From: Hungatella effluvii
GTDB taxonomy: Bacteria; Bacillota; Clostridia; Lachnospirales; Lachnospiraceae
DNA: 64,000 nucleotides
Assembly (NCBI RefSeq): GCF_003201875.1
Contig: NZ_QJKD01000013.1
Location: 62,001 to 126,000, forward strand
Reading direction: 5' to 3'
Each line of letters starts with the position of its first letter. Position 1 is the stretch's first letter. Shown one piece after another: positions 8,828 through 18,444 of the stretch. Under the pieces are notes generated by a model, which made no database searches, was not told the DNA's origin, and was given only the letters and a program-made list of their open reading frames with translations. The position numbers and the translations under genes were made by a program.

Positions 8828-10396
8828 TCATTGATTCTGCTGACCAGTATAAGCAAGCTCCATCTGACGTGCGTCAAATTCCGCCATTATTTCGTCTACA
8901 CTCCGGCCTTTATACAGTTCCTGTACCATGACACAGGTAGTTCCCCACTGTTCTAAATCAATTTCCGGATTAGAGCCGGGCATGGTTCTGCCTGCGTCCA
9001 CATTTTCATAGGCTGTGGCAAGGATTTCAGGGCGCTCAAAGACCGCATCCTTTCTGGGTGAAAAACCACCGCTGTTTTTTAATAAATCAGCTGTGACCTT
9101 TTGGGATACCATCTGATCCGCAAATTCTTTCGCCATCTCAAGATTCGTTGTTTTATTGCTTATGCAGATCCGCTGTGCGGCGTTAAACAGATTGACCTGC
9201 CCGTATTCATCTGTAGGAAAGCCGATAAAGGCCATCCTGAATTCGTGTGTCCCGTAGACCTGATCCTGGATAGCCGTATCATAGTGGACAACGAACGCTG
9301 CCTCCTGATTTAAAAACTGCTCCTTCTCATCTCCCGCCTCAGCGTTTTTTGCAAAATCCACATCAAAATATCCCATGTCCATCATCTCCTGCAGGAACTC
9401 AAATCCCGGCCGCATATACTGGCTGATGGGTGTTTCCCCGCTGTTGAGTGCGGCAATCTTTTCCTCACGTCCGTCCTCAATATAAAGGGAAGCAAGGCCC
9501 TGTGTGAGCACGAACGTTTCCATCTACCAGCGGTTTGCCGCCATGGGCATGATTCCGTTTTTCTTCAGGACCTCACAACAGTGCAGGAAATCCTGTTTTG
9601 TCTTTGGCAGTTCCAATCCGTATTTATCCAAAAGATCCTGGTTAACAAACAGGCCATAACAGATCATGGTCATAGGCACAGAAATAACGTTTCCATCGAT
9701 GGTACACTGGCTCAGGGCCTCGTTTGTCAGATACGGCACGGCTGATAAATCCGAGAGGTCAGCCAGATACCCTTCCCGGTACATTTCATATGCTACATCC
9801 GGATTCATGATATAGAGGTCATCCCCCATGTTGTTTCTGACACGGTCACACACGGCATCGTCGTAGCTTTTCTCCTGCGCGTTCATAGGGGTGTAGGATT
9901 TATATGATATCCGAATCTCCGGATGGGCGCGCTCAAACTCATCAATAGCCATCTGCATGGAATATTTGATCGTATAGGTCCATGCACCTAAGTCGCTCAT
10001 GTAAACGTCTGTAACGGCACTTTCCTTAACCGGTACCTCTTCCCAATCCGGGAGAGAAGTCAAGGAAAATGTCTTTCCCCAGTTATTAACGCCTGTGTCA
10101 GAATTAACCGGGATAAAAGAAATCCTCGCAAACGGGCTGTTTTCCTGCATACGCATTAAAAGACTAACAGTGTCCTTTTCCGATGAAAAAAAATTCGTAA
10201 GGCGCTGGGCTGCGGTTACATCATTTCTTCTGATCTCAGCAATGCTGGATTCGATTACCTGAACAATCTCCCGCACATTTTCCGTTGCCGACTGTTCCAT
10301 CTGCACCTCAATCCGCGAGGAGAGAAAATAAATCACACCTACAAGAAGCGACACAATCAGCATTGGTACTGCGGACCTGCTTATCAAACGTCTCAT
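8828..10396 (-). pseudogene. Membrane-anchored solute-binding protein, interrupted by in-frame TAG
   Basis: One continuous minus frame of about 520 codons is cut by a TAG at 9524-9526; the frame continues directly with ATG. The start at 10396 lies 6 bases behind AAGGAG. Residues 9-26 are a membrane anchor, residues 30-160 an extracellular part with the look of a truncated dCache region, and from about residue 160 a family 1 extracellular solute-binding fold (AIDEFERAHPEIRISYKS, PMTMICYGLFVNQDLLDKYG). The stop falls after ANRW, where I would expect a second Trp, so a single TGG to TAG change could explain it. The second part (8828-9523) is a clean C-terminal lobe but has no ribosome site of its own. 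Likely once a sugar or peptide sensor for the nearby cyclases. Confidence 0.75.
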
Positions 10397-10406
10397 ATCG
10401 TTCTCC

Positions 10407-10609
10407 TTAATATTCATAATACTTCTTTTGATTTACATTATCTGCAATCATTTTAAATGGAGCTGTCTTACCCTGAAAATAATAGTACAAATCATAAGCA
10501 GGTAAAACTATGTATGTACCAGAATTGGCTGTCATGGCGAAAATAGGGACTGTAAGTCCAGTGATAAACGCCATTACCGCTAATAGGGGGAAGAAATATT
10601 TTTTTTCAT
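10407..10609 (-). pseudogene. Small secreted or membrane protein, frameshifted in an A run
   Basis: AAAGGAG lies 7 bases before an ATG at 10609 followed by eight A. Read directly, the frame stops after nine codons. With one more A it would give about 67 residues with a signal-like N-terminus (KKKYFFPLLAVMAFITGL) and end at 10407, overlapping the start region of the receptor gene. The same downstream frame can be opened only from an upstream ATG without a ribosome site. Either the gene is broken, or slippage at the A run restores it, or the run is misread. I know no family for it. Confidence 0.5.
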
Positions 10610-10666
10610 ATGAATTTCTCCTTTGACTTCCCTGCATATCCTTGTTCATAATAGTTTCTTTCAGTA

Positions 10667-10695
10667 ATTATACTGCGTAACATCTTAAAGCGCAA
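10667..10695 (-). promoter_or_regulatory. Promoter TTGCGC-17-TATAAT for the broken receptor unit
   Basis: On the minus strand TTGCGC (10690-10695), 17 bases, TATAAT (10667-10672). The following leader (AAGAAACTATTATGAACAAG) is nearly the same as that at 19018-19050, 8.4 kb away, which has an equally built promoter. Confidence 0.75.
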
Positions 10696-10754
10696 TAATG
10701 CAGGGGCATTTAATCCAATTTATCACTGACATACGGCGTATTTCCAGTTTAACA

Positions 10755-10791
10755 AAAATATCCCCCGGTCGGGTTATATCCAGACCGGGGG
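10755..10791 (-). terminator. Intrinsic terminator after the GntR-type gene
   Basis: Perfect 9-base stem CCCCCGGTC / GACCGGGGG with a 12-base loop, followed on the minus strand by ATATTTTTGTT. It lies about 47 bases after the stop of the regulator gene. Confidence 0.8.
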
Positions 10792-10837
10792 ACGTTTTGA
10801 TTAGAAACAGATCCTTTTGTATATTTGGTTTTTGTTT

Positions 10838-12301
10838 TCATTCATCTAAAATCATCAGCCGGATAGGAGAAGAACTCCTCAGTTCTTCCTCCGCAATTCC
10901 ATGCTGTTTCAAATAATTAATTCCGTAAGGCTGCTCCTCCTGAATATACATTTTAACGGCTTCCACACATTGCTCTACTTCATTTTCTTTCATATGTCGT
11001 ATCATTGAAGCTGTGAAGTCGACGCCTCTCTGAACCATATCTGATTCTGCCCCGCTGGATATCCTCAGGGGATATCCCCAGAGGAACTGGCCGTAAACCG
11101 TTCCGTAGATTTGCCTTACTGCCTGTATACGGCTGTATCTGGAAATATAATACAGATATGTATGGATTGACAGCCTGCCCCTCCCGCAACTCCGGTTCTC
11201 CTCAAACCGGTTAATCAGTTCTTCCCTCTCTTCCGGAAGAAGATGTTGAAAAAAGTGATATGATACCTTCTCACAGGTATACATCAGCAGTTCCAGGGAC
11301 TGTACAAGAAAGGATAGGTTACGGCGTATGACAGGGCTTGTGAAATCAGGACTGCAGCATTCGCCGGTAGATAAAATACGGGTACCTTTTCCGTTGATGG
11401 ACTCTGCAGCTCCAATCCGGTTCAACATACTGACCGTCCGGCGCACTGTGCTGACCGAAGCCCCGAACCGCTTCGCCATCTTATTGTAAGATGGCAGGAA
11501 CTCCTTTTTGCGGTACTCCCCCATATACATTTCATGAAGCAGATGAGAGGCCAGGTCATAGCACACCTGCGGATGGCTGTTATAGACCCGCCAGATAAAC
11601 GGAATCTGTTCATGGACCGGTATCCTTCTTATTTGAGGTTCCATGTTCACAATCAGCCCGTCCTTAACGCTTCTCTGATGTTGAATCAGTGTATCCCGAA
11701 CGTCATCCCAGGAGCCTTCTTTTATGAGATGAACAAGACTCCTTAACTGCTGCCGGCCAAGCCCTGCATCATAGTCATATGGACGAAATCCTGACTTTGC
11801 AAAAGGATATCCCAAAAACAGGGATGTTTCCCAAAAAAGATTCATAAGCAGCGGATTTCGGACTTTCTGCATTGCAAAACTATAAAACAGAATCATGTCA
11901 TCTGCATCTGCACGTTCTGCCAGCTGTGTGATATAAGAAAGATCCTTCTCATTCATACGGCTAAATCCTTCAATCATAAAAGGCACATAAAACCACTCAG
12001 TGGTCTGGTAGATGTCAAGATAAGCCCTCCACCTTCGCGAGAAGTAATCAATGACTACCTCCCTGCAATCCTGCTCCGTCTGTTTATATATTACTTTTGT
12101 TATCCGACCGTTTTTCATGTCTATATAACCGTCCGTACGCAGACGCCGCAATGCAGCCCATATCGGATGCACAGACACGTTAAACTGGCTGCAGAAAACT
12201 TCCACCGTAGGCAGATTGTCACCATATTGATAGTATCCGAACCGAAACCTGTTAAGAAGATAATCGTAGATTAGATTTGATAACTGATGCTCATATTCCA
12301 A
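10838..12301 (-). CDS. Transcription regulator with two GntR-type helix-turn-helix domains
   Basis: 487 residues. Residues 5-70 form a GntR-type winged helix (LPTVEVFCSQFNVSVHPIWA, then RRLRTDGYI and a wing). A second one lies at about 250-310 (LPSYNKMAKRFGASVSTVRR, then a wing NGKGTRIL). Each is followed by about 160 helical residues, so the protein looks like an internal duplication of a DNA-binding plus effector unit. GntR proteins normally carry a single such domain and dimerise; this one could bind two half sites as a monomer. Effector domains are not recognisable as FCD or UTRA. It has its own terminator and sits between the receptor unit and the cyclases, so it may control them. Confidence 0.75.
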   Translation of the reverse strand: MEYEHQLSNLIYDYLLNRFRFGYYQYGDNLPTVEVFCSQFNVSVHPIWAALRRLRTDGYIDMKNGRITKVIYKQTEQDCREVVIDYFSRRWRAYLDIYQTTEWFYVPFMIEGFSRMNEKDLSYITQLAERADADDMILFYSFAMQKVRNPLLMNLFWETSLFLGYPFAKSGFRPYDYDAGLGRQQLRSLVHLIKEGSWDDVRDTLIQHQRSVKDGLIVNMEPQIRRIPVHEQIPFIWRVYNSHPQVCYDLASHLLHEMYMGEYRKKEFLPSYNKMAKRFGASVSTVRRTVSMLNRIGAAESINGKGTRILSTGECCSPDFTSPVIRRNLSFLVQSLELLMYTCEKVSYHFFQHLLPEEREELINRFEENRSCGRGRLSIHTYLYYISRYSRIQAVRQIYGTVYGQFLWGYPLRISSGAESDMVQRGVDFTASMIRHMKENEVEQCVEAVKMYIQEEQPYGINYLKQHGIAEEELRSSSPIRLMILDE

Positions 12302-12622
12302 GACGCTTCCCCTCCTTGATATTTATTCTATCAGTTCATAGAGGAAAATTCTATTAAATATTCACTTTTCTTCCATTTAAATATAAATGGCTTCCATTTG
12401 CTATAGCAAATATCAGGTAAATTAGGATTTCACCCAAAACTGTACATTTAGCCGGGTGATGAACCTAAAATTCCTGTCCTGCAGACATATCACAGACAGG
12501 AATGCTCATCCCAAGGCCTGCTATATATGCCTGCTGTCGAGCCTCACTTCCTTCAGTATATCGCTTCTGTAAGGTGACATGGTAGCATATGATACTAATC
12601 AAAGCAACCTTGGCCCTGTCCT
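12302..12622. other. Spacer between regulator and cyclase genes
   Basis: About 320 bases. It holds a small palindrome (TTTGCTATAGCAAA near 12400) and a hairpin around CCTGTCTGTGATATG-type sequence (12473-12502). The minus strand has an open stretch of about 50 codons without a start or ribosome site (QQAYIAGLGMSIP) that could be a gene remnant. No gene supported. Confidence 0.35.
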
Positions 12623-13864
12623 TTAATTTTGTTCCATCAAGTCTTCTGATTTGTGGTTCTTTCTGGCATACATTCTCTTATCAGCAATTCGGAGCAATTC
12701 CTTCATATCCGTACTCTCACTGCTGTTGGCAACCCCAAAACTCAGCGACATGGGGAAGGAAAACAGTTCTGATTCCCCGTTTCTCTGCAGCTTCCGGTCA
12801 GCCTCCTGCATCCGGTTCGATATGACCGCCGTGGACTGCATCGGAAATAAAGCAAGAAATTCATCTCCTCCATACCGGGTAAGGATTTCCAGTTCTCCGC
12901 AGATGCCGGACAGTGTCGCGGCCACAGCAACGAGGTATTGGTCCCCTGCCTCATGACCGTATCGGTCATTGACCTGCTTTAAGCCATCCAGATCCGCGAA
13001 GCAGATGGAAAACGGTATACCCTCTTTTAACAGCCGCGCCAGCTCTTCCTCAGCGTACAGGCGGGTATAACAGCCTGTCAGCGTATCCTGATAGGCTTCG
13101 GCCCGAAGTTTTTCTTCTTCCTGGGACTTTAAAAGCAGTTCCTGCCGGACTAAATGGTTTCGGTTCCTGAAATCGGATAAATCACACATTTGCTGGGCGA
13201 AACGTATCCCCAGATAAGTGCCTGCGGTTACAAATACGCAGGATTTGATTCCCCATAGTTTAAGCAGAAGTCCATTCTCTCTTGTTTGATAGATCAGCAG
13301 ATTCAAAAAAAGATATAAAAACATTCCGGTCATGACCTTAAGTACAAACGAAAGATGTTCCGAATGTCCCAGTAAGGTGCGAATTCTTCTTCCCGGCATC
13401 GGTCTAACCAGAATCCGGAAGACAACACCTCCCAGTAAAAACCCCAGGCTGACCGGTATCGCTTTTAGGTTTTCCGTATTAGAAACAACATGATTATCAA
13501 AATTTGCCAGCGGCTGTGAAATGATGATTGCGATAACACAGCGGCAGAAAATATTGACTGTCAGGCCGCAAAGGATGCCAATAAAAGCAAAAAAAGCCGC
13601 CTCCTTCCTTCCACCTCGGCAGTAGAAAAATGTCTCTGTCATCAAAAACAAAAAGAAAGCAGTCCAGTTCCAAATCAAGTTCAGTTCGGCAAGACTGCAC
13701 ATAACGAACAGCAGATAATTGAGTGTGGCCGTAACCATAATCCAGCCGGGACGTTGATTTCCCAGCCCGCGGAGTGTCCTTACCAAAGTAAAATAACACC
13801 AGTTAAAATAGTAATATGTAATTGGCGTCATTATTGAAATGATCAGAATAATATTATTAGACAA
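12623..13864 (-). CDS. Membrane diguanylate cyclase (GGDEF), 1
   Basis: About 413 residues. The first 230 carry roughly six membrane segments; the C-terminal 170 are a GGDEF domain with GLKQVNDRYGHEAGD and intact signature YGGDEF, so it should form c-di-GMP from two GTP. The stretch before the signature (GELEILTRY) lacks the RxxD inhibitory site, so product feedback is not expected. Start: a TTG at 13864 lies 8 bases behind AAAGGGGAG; a GTG three codons upstream is too close to that site. Only 19 bases separate it from the previous cyclase gene, so both are one transcript. Confidence 0.85.
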   Translation of the reverse strand: MSNNIILIISIMTPITYYYFNWCYFTLVRTLRGLGNQRPGWIMVTATLNYLLFVMCSLAELNLIWNWTAFFLFLMTETFFYCRGGRKEAAFFAFIGILCGLTVNIFCRCVIAIIISQPLANFDNHVVSNTENLKAIPVSLGFLLGGVVFRILVRPMPGRRIRTLLGHSEHLSFVLKVMTGMFLYLFLNLLIYQTRENGLLLKLWGIKSCVFVTAGTYLGIRFAQQMCDLSDFRNRNHLVRQELLLKSQEEEKLRAEAYQDTLTGCYTRLYAEEELARLLKEGIPFSICFADLDGLKQVNDRYGHEAGDQYLVAVAATLSGICGELEILTRYGGDEFLALFPMQSTAVISNRMQEADRKLQRNGESELFSFPMSLSFGVANSSESTDMKELLRIADKRMYARKNHKSEDLMEQN

Positions 13865-13883
13865 TGTCGCCACTCCCCTTTCC

Positions 13884-15065
13884 TCAGCGCCTTCGGCGTT
13901 TGTCCTGATACATGCTCAAGTCCGCCTCACGTATCATTTTCTCTATGCTGCACTGTCCACTTGCCGGACAACTGGATATTCCGAAGGAAAAGAAAAAGGG
14001 TTGTTCTCCGTCCTCCATGGCAGAACGGATCTGTCCCATACACTGCTTCGCGGCCGTATAGCGGTATCCAGGCAGCAGTACCATGAATTCGTCACCACCT
14101 ATGCGGGAAACGATGCCGCTTCCTCCTAACTGGCTCATCAGTGTTTCTACGAAGCCAATCAGGTACTGGTCTCCTGCCTCATGCCCATCCCGGTCATTGA
14201 CGATTTTTAAGTGATCCAAATCGAGAAAGGAAATCGAAATCTCCTGACTGGACTTTAAAAATTGTTCCAACTGTCTGATGCCATACCGCCTGGAATAGGC
14301 TCCAGTCATGGTATCCCAGTCCGTTATCTGCCGCAACGTCCCGGTTTGCTGCGCATGGAAGGCCAGCTCCGCCTCTAATTGAACGTTTTCATCTCTCAGG
14401 CGGCTGTTCTGCAAAAGTTTCCCGATGTACCAAAGATATAGAATCAGAACCGAGATCAGTATCGTGCAGCTGCCAATCAGGAAAAGGGCCGTAAACACAG
14501 GTTCCGAATCACTGAAGCACAGGAGACTGTCCAATAACAGGTAGACCGTAGAGAACTTTAAGAAAGCCATTAAAAGCCGCGCTTCCGCACTCTCCGCTTC
14601 TTCGTTTAAAGAAAAGGAGTAGGCTTTTCCTTTCCACACTGAGGCAGTTTCTATGATATTGGCACTGGAACATGCCATCAAACTGACAGCCCGCCAGAAA
14701 GGATTTTCCAGCAGTGCAGGCATTGATGTTCGCTGAACGAGAGCCATTGCACCTATAATTGTGAGATGCAGGACCAGATAATTGATATATCCAAGATTGA
14801 TAAAAAAAAGGTTCTTCGACAGACGTTCTTTCTTAACAGAACAATGAAGTATGCGGATCAGATAAAACAGGATGTAGTACAGTGTTACCGGCAGCATGAA
14901 ATAGAGCCATGCAAGATTCAGCAGGATAACCAGAAGGGTAATTCCAACATTTAACGTCGTCATCTTTCTGGTAGGTGATTGAAGTACTGCCCACGTATGA
15001 GATTCTATGATCCCTTCCAGCAGGGTTAATCCAATCACCAGCGCTGGAATCCATGAATATACCAT
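13884..15065 (-). CDS. Membrane diguanylate cyclase (GGDEF), 2
   Basis: 393 residues, ATG 7 bases behind AAGGGGA. About six membrane segments fill residues 1-220, a short coiled linker (RLRDENVQLEAELAFHA) follows, then a GGDEF domain with HLKIVNDRDGHEAGD and signature RIGGDEF. No RxxD inhibitory site precedes the signature (GGSG at that place). Same build as the next gene, with which it shares about the same length and domain order, so they look like paralogues from an old tandem duplication. The membrane part likely senses something, but its ligand cannot be read from sequence. Confidence 0.85.
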   Translation of the reverse strand: MVYSWIPALVIGLTLLEGIIESHTWAVLQSPTRKMTTLNVGITLLVILLNLAWLYFMLPVTLYYILFYLIRILHCSVKKERLSKNLFFINLGYINYLVLHLTIIGAMALVQRTSMPALLENPFWRAVSLMACSSANIIETASVWKGKAYSFSLNEEAESAEARLLMAFLKFSTVYLLLDSLLCFSDSEPVFTALFLIGSCTILISVLILYLWYIGKLLQNSRLRDENVQLEAELAFHAQQTGTLRQITDWDTMTGAYSRRYGIRQLEQFLKSSQEISISFLDLDHLKIVNDRDGHEAGDQYLIGFVETLMSQLGGSGIVSRIGGDEFMVLLPGYRYTAAKQCMGQIRSAMEDGEQPFFFSFGISSCPASGQCSIEKMIREADLSMYQDKRRRR

Positions 15066-15372
15066 GTTTCTTTCCCCTTCCTCTTCTAGTATAATTTAAA
15101 CACGCCATTTTATAGAACCCGATATACAACAGTGAAAATTTTCAGCTTCTTTAAGGAAGTTGTACTGAAAAGCAGTCTGCTGTTATGCTTCAGCCTATAA
15201 TATGTTTGTCATATTGGCTGCAATTACTTTTTTACCATAATACCGGTTGGATAGAAAAACACGTTTCGCCCGTACCTCTGCCCTTGACCATACGGCGGCA
15301 ATGGACTGGCGGTAGAGCAGACGGAGCAATGTAAAATGGCCCTTAGATAATCTCCTATCACATCCATAACCG
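15066..15372 (-). pseudogene. Remnant of a further solute-binding or sensor gene
   Basis: No intact frame. On the minus strand one frame, shifted against the end of the neighbouring broken gene, reads KETELTVMDVIGDYLRAIL and then continues to a stop near 15235. This looks like a decayed C-terminus rather than a new gene. No ribosome site or terminator was found. Confidence 0.35.
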
Positions 15373-15949
15373 TCAGTTCCGTCTCTTTAACGGCTCCATG
15401 AACTTCAGGGCATCCTTCAGCTTCTGCTCGTTGCCCGGCTCCGACAGGGATTTGGATAAACTAAAATAGACCAGCGGTTTCGTAATCAGCACATTGTTGG
15501 CATCGTTAAGCCCTAAAAACGGCATGATGCCGTACCGGTCGCCTGTACCGTCCTCATTCTGTGTAAACCGCGGGATCGTCCCTCCGTTCAGATACATAGC
15601 CGCTCCCCTGTTAAAGAAATGGTCGCAGCATTCCTCCCTCGTGCGCCTGGTATCTTCGGCATCCAGGAAACCGCAGTCAATCATCATCTGCATCTGCGCT
15701 GCCGCATCGGAAAGACATCCCACTGTGCGTCTGAAATGGTATCCGTCGTAGTCACCGCTATTCGGAAATTTCCTTCAAATATGTGGTGCGTTCCATATAT
15801 ATTTCATGTTCCAGAGAGCGGTAAAAGAGAACGGCAGTCAAGCAAATCACTATAATCAGCAGCAGACTGCCCGAAACAACCAGACACATGGATGCCTTTT
15901 TTATCTCCTCCTGCCCCTGCTCTGCCGTTACCTTCCCCTCCTTCTTCAT
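15373..15949 (-). pseudogene. Second membrane-anchored solute-binding receptor, internally deleted
   Basis: Starts with ATG at 15949 inside the end of the large cyclase gene (4-base overlap). Codons 1-60 encode a basic stretch, one membrane segment (MCLVVSGSLLLIIVICLTAV) and the beginning of an outer domain (YLKEISE), then a stop. In the next frame the text goes on without a gap as SGDYDGYHFRRTVG and QMMIDCGFLDAED, the C-terminal lobe of a solute-binding protein, ending at 15373. A middle part of some 300 residues is missing, and the two frames no longer match. It had the same plan as the receptor at 8828-10396 and was coupled to the cyclase upstream. Confidence 0.7.
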
Positions 15950-18372
15950 ATAGCTCCCCCTGATTTTACTGACGTATCCGTATCTTGTCTGCTCTTCGCC
16001 CTCTTCTTTTGGGTATACATGGACTGATCGGCCGCGTGAAACAGCTCCTGGAAACAGCTCCCGTCTTCCGGATACTGCGCCGCGCCGAAACTAACGTGAA
16101 ACCCGGGAATGCCATCTTTTCCTCCATCAGCCAGATACCGGTTCAGTTGTGCGGATATTTTTACAGCCTCCTCCCGGCTGCCGATATTCTCGGAAAAAAC
16201 GAGCATTTCATCCCCGCCGATTCTGCCCAAAATATCCTGTTCCGAAAAAGCGAGCCGCATACATTTTCCTAAAAACTGCAGTGCCCGGTCACCGGCATCA
16301 TGTCCATATTGATCATTGATCTCCTTAAAATCATCCACATCCATGATAAACAGCATTGCCTTCTGCACCTTCTCAAGGCGGCTGCATACCACGTTCTCAG
16401 CCGCAGCCTTGTTGAGCAGCCCCGTTAATCCGTCCGTCTCCGATATTTTTAAAAGCAGGTCCTCATGCTTCATCTGTTCGTCAATATCGGTAATCTTACC
16501 GATAATGGAGACCAGTGTTCCTTTTTCATATAGATACTGGTATTGCGCCAGACACCAAAAATATTCATCCGCCTCCGGCCGCATGAGCCGCACCTTAATT
16601 TCTCCCGGGGGACTTCCTTCCGAGGGACTTCCCACAGGGGCACTTATCCCCAGGTCATTTGCCCCTGGGTCTCCGTCCAGACGGCCTTTCAGCATCTGTC
16701 TGACCAAATCCTGATCCGCCTCATGAATATAGACCTGATTTAAATGCTTCAGGAAATCCGCCTGAACCAGTTCATGCACCCGCAGGAACTTCGTGACATT
16801 GGACGTAAACCGGATGGTATCATGACAGCAGTCATAATCAAATAAAACCGTATCGGAAAAGCGCTCCAGCAGCAGATACCGCCGCTCATCCATGGAAAAC
16901 CTCTGCTGCATTTTCCTTCCCAAAATAAGCAGTACGGCAGATGCCGCAAGGACAGCAGTCAGCAGACCTGCAATGCTGTACGCGGTTCCGTGAATGATAT
17001 ACTGGTAATGCTCCAGCGCCCGGTCCGCCTTCAGACATACTACCAGATGCCAACCATTATATTTAAGCCCTGTCACCGAAAGGTAGTACGGATAACCGTC
17101 AAAGGCGCCGACGCGGACACTTTCCGCCCTGGATTCGTCCGACCGGAAAGCCGCTTCCAGAGTTTCCAGGGTCTCTCCATCAATCCCATAGTTTTCCAGC
17201 CGGTCCAGCAGGCGCTGCCCGACGCCTACTCCGTCCGCTGTCTGGGTTGGGAGAATCGTGCTGACGTCATCTGTCAGGAAAACAGCGGCAAGCTCTCCCT
17301 GGGCCGGATCATAGAGTTCTGTCTTAACCAGAGTAGCGGCGTTGATAATCCCGCGTACTATCCCAATCAATTCGCCGTCCTTTACGACAGGCACCCCAAT
17401 CTCGATGCAATAAATATTACCCAGGCGCTCGGAGTATGTAATATCCGTAACCACAATTTCGCCCTGCTCCATGCGCCCGATGATGGCGGTATCATGCTCC
17501 AGTCTGCGGCCCTCCTGATGTAATTTCCAATACTCCTCTAACGTGGAATACATATATTCTACTTCCGGACTGTCCTCATTCAGAGTCTGAAGATAGGCGT
17601 TGATAAAGTCCCGTTTATTATTTTTTCGAATCAGAATGGCAAGCGACTGAAGCGTGCTGGTAACGCCGTCAATCTCCTTCAGCGTATTCTCCCGCTGCCC
17701 ATCCGTATAAGCATTGAGCGTTTCCAGCACCATAGCCGTGAATTCTTTCTGCGTCTGCCTGCGGCTGATTGTCAGCACGCCTGTAATGCAGACTCCGAGA
17801 AAAACGGCGCACAGCACAATCATGAATAAATAAAACCTGGTATGCGCCAGCAGGTCACCGTGAGGAAGCATACGGTTTAATGACTGCTCTTCCATCTGCA
17901 GATAAGTAGACTGTTTTTCGGGCCCTCGTTGTGACTCATCAGATGCACCGTCTGCATCAGCTGCATCGGCCGCATCGCCGGATTTAAGCAGATGGCTGTT
18001 TTCTATCCTACCGATGCCGCAGACTGCTTTCAAACCGCAATTCAGGTATTTCTCCCTCTGTTTGACCAGAAATGCCTGGAGCTCATCGTCACAGTGTTTT
18101 AAAAAATCTTCCAGCGGCCCTTCCTCAACCAAATAACACAGGCAAAGAATCAGCTTCTCCGATATTCGGCTACATAGAAGAATGTCCGGCTCCTTAAGAC
18201 ACAGTTCTTCCATCTCATGCAGAATTACATCAGCGGCTTCACCGCCGTAATTGCGGCTCAGGATACAAATATCCGCAATATTTATATATAGTACATAGTA
18301 ACGCCCGGGTTGGAAGGTGTTCTGCATGATACGCTCAGATTCTTTTATAAAATTATCATATACATCCATCAT
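15946..18372 (-). CDS. Large membrane diguanylate cyclase: degenerate GGDEF, dCache, PAS, GGDEF
   Basis: 808 residues. Residues 20-130 look like a GGDEF domain without its signature (YINIADICILSRNYGGEAAD), inside the cell before the first membrane segment (about 180-202). Residues 205-465 form an outer dCache sensor, followed by a second membrane segment (about 472-495). A PAS domain (about 510-640, with a Gly/Ser/Pro-rich insert) leads to a GGDEF domain with DDFKEINDQYGHDAGD and signature RIGGDEM; the last Met replaces Phe but the catalytic GGDE is kept. No RxxD inhibitory site. Start ATG is 7 bases after GGGGG. It overlaps the broken receptor gene by 4 bases, which suggests that the two once worked together. 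Confidence 0.85.
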   Translation of the reverse strand: MMDVYDNFIKESERIMQNTFQPGRYYVLYINIADICILSRNYGGEAADVILHEMEELCLKEPDILLCSRISEKLILCLCYLVEEGPLEDFLKHCDDELQAFLVKQREKYLNCGLKAVCGIGRIENSHLLKSGDAADAADADGASDESQRGPEKQSTYLQMEEQSLNRMLPHGDLLAHTRFYLFMIVLCAVFLGVCITGVLTISRRQTQKEFTAMVLETLNAYTDGQRENTLKEIDGVTSTLQSLAILIRKNNKRDFINAYLQTLNEDSPEVEYMYSTLEEYWKLHQEGRRLEHDTAIIGRMEQGEIVVTDITYSERLGNIYCIEIGVPVVKDGELIGIVRGIINAATLVKTELYDPAQGELAAVFLTDDVSTILPTQTADGVGVGQRLLDRLENYGIDGETLETLEAAFRSDESRAESVRVGAFDGYPYYLSVTGLKYNGWHLVVCLKADRALEHYQYIIHGTAYSIAGLLTAVLAASAVLLILGRKMQQRFSMDERRYLLLERFSDTVLFDYDCCHDTIRFTSNVTKFLRVHELVQADFLKHLNQVYIHEADQDLVRQMLKGRLDGDPGANDLGISAPVGSPSEGSPPGEIKVRLMRPEADEYFWCLAQYQYLYEKGTLVSIIGKITDIDEQMKHEDLLLKISETDGLTGLLNKAAAENVVCSRLEKVQKAMLFIMDVDDFKEINDQYGHDAGDRALQFLGKCMRLAFSEQDILGRIGGDEMLVFSENIGSREEAVKISAQLNRYLADGGKDGIPGFHVSFGAAQYPEDGSCFQELFHAADQSMYTQKKRAKSRQDTDTSVKSGGAI

Positions 18373-18444
18373 GAGCGTTCCCCCTTAGTATAAAAGTGTC
18401 CGATTTCGTGTTTTCCTAAGTATTCCAGGTACTTTTAATAAAAA

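Noticed and set aside
9524..9526. TAG as pyrrolysine codon
   Set aside because: No pyrrolysine genes in the window, no methylamine enzyme, and the site is a solute-binding fold; a nonsense mutation is simpler.
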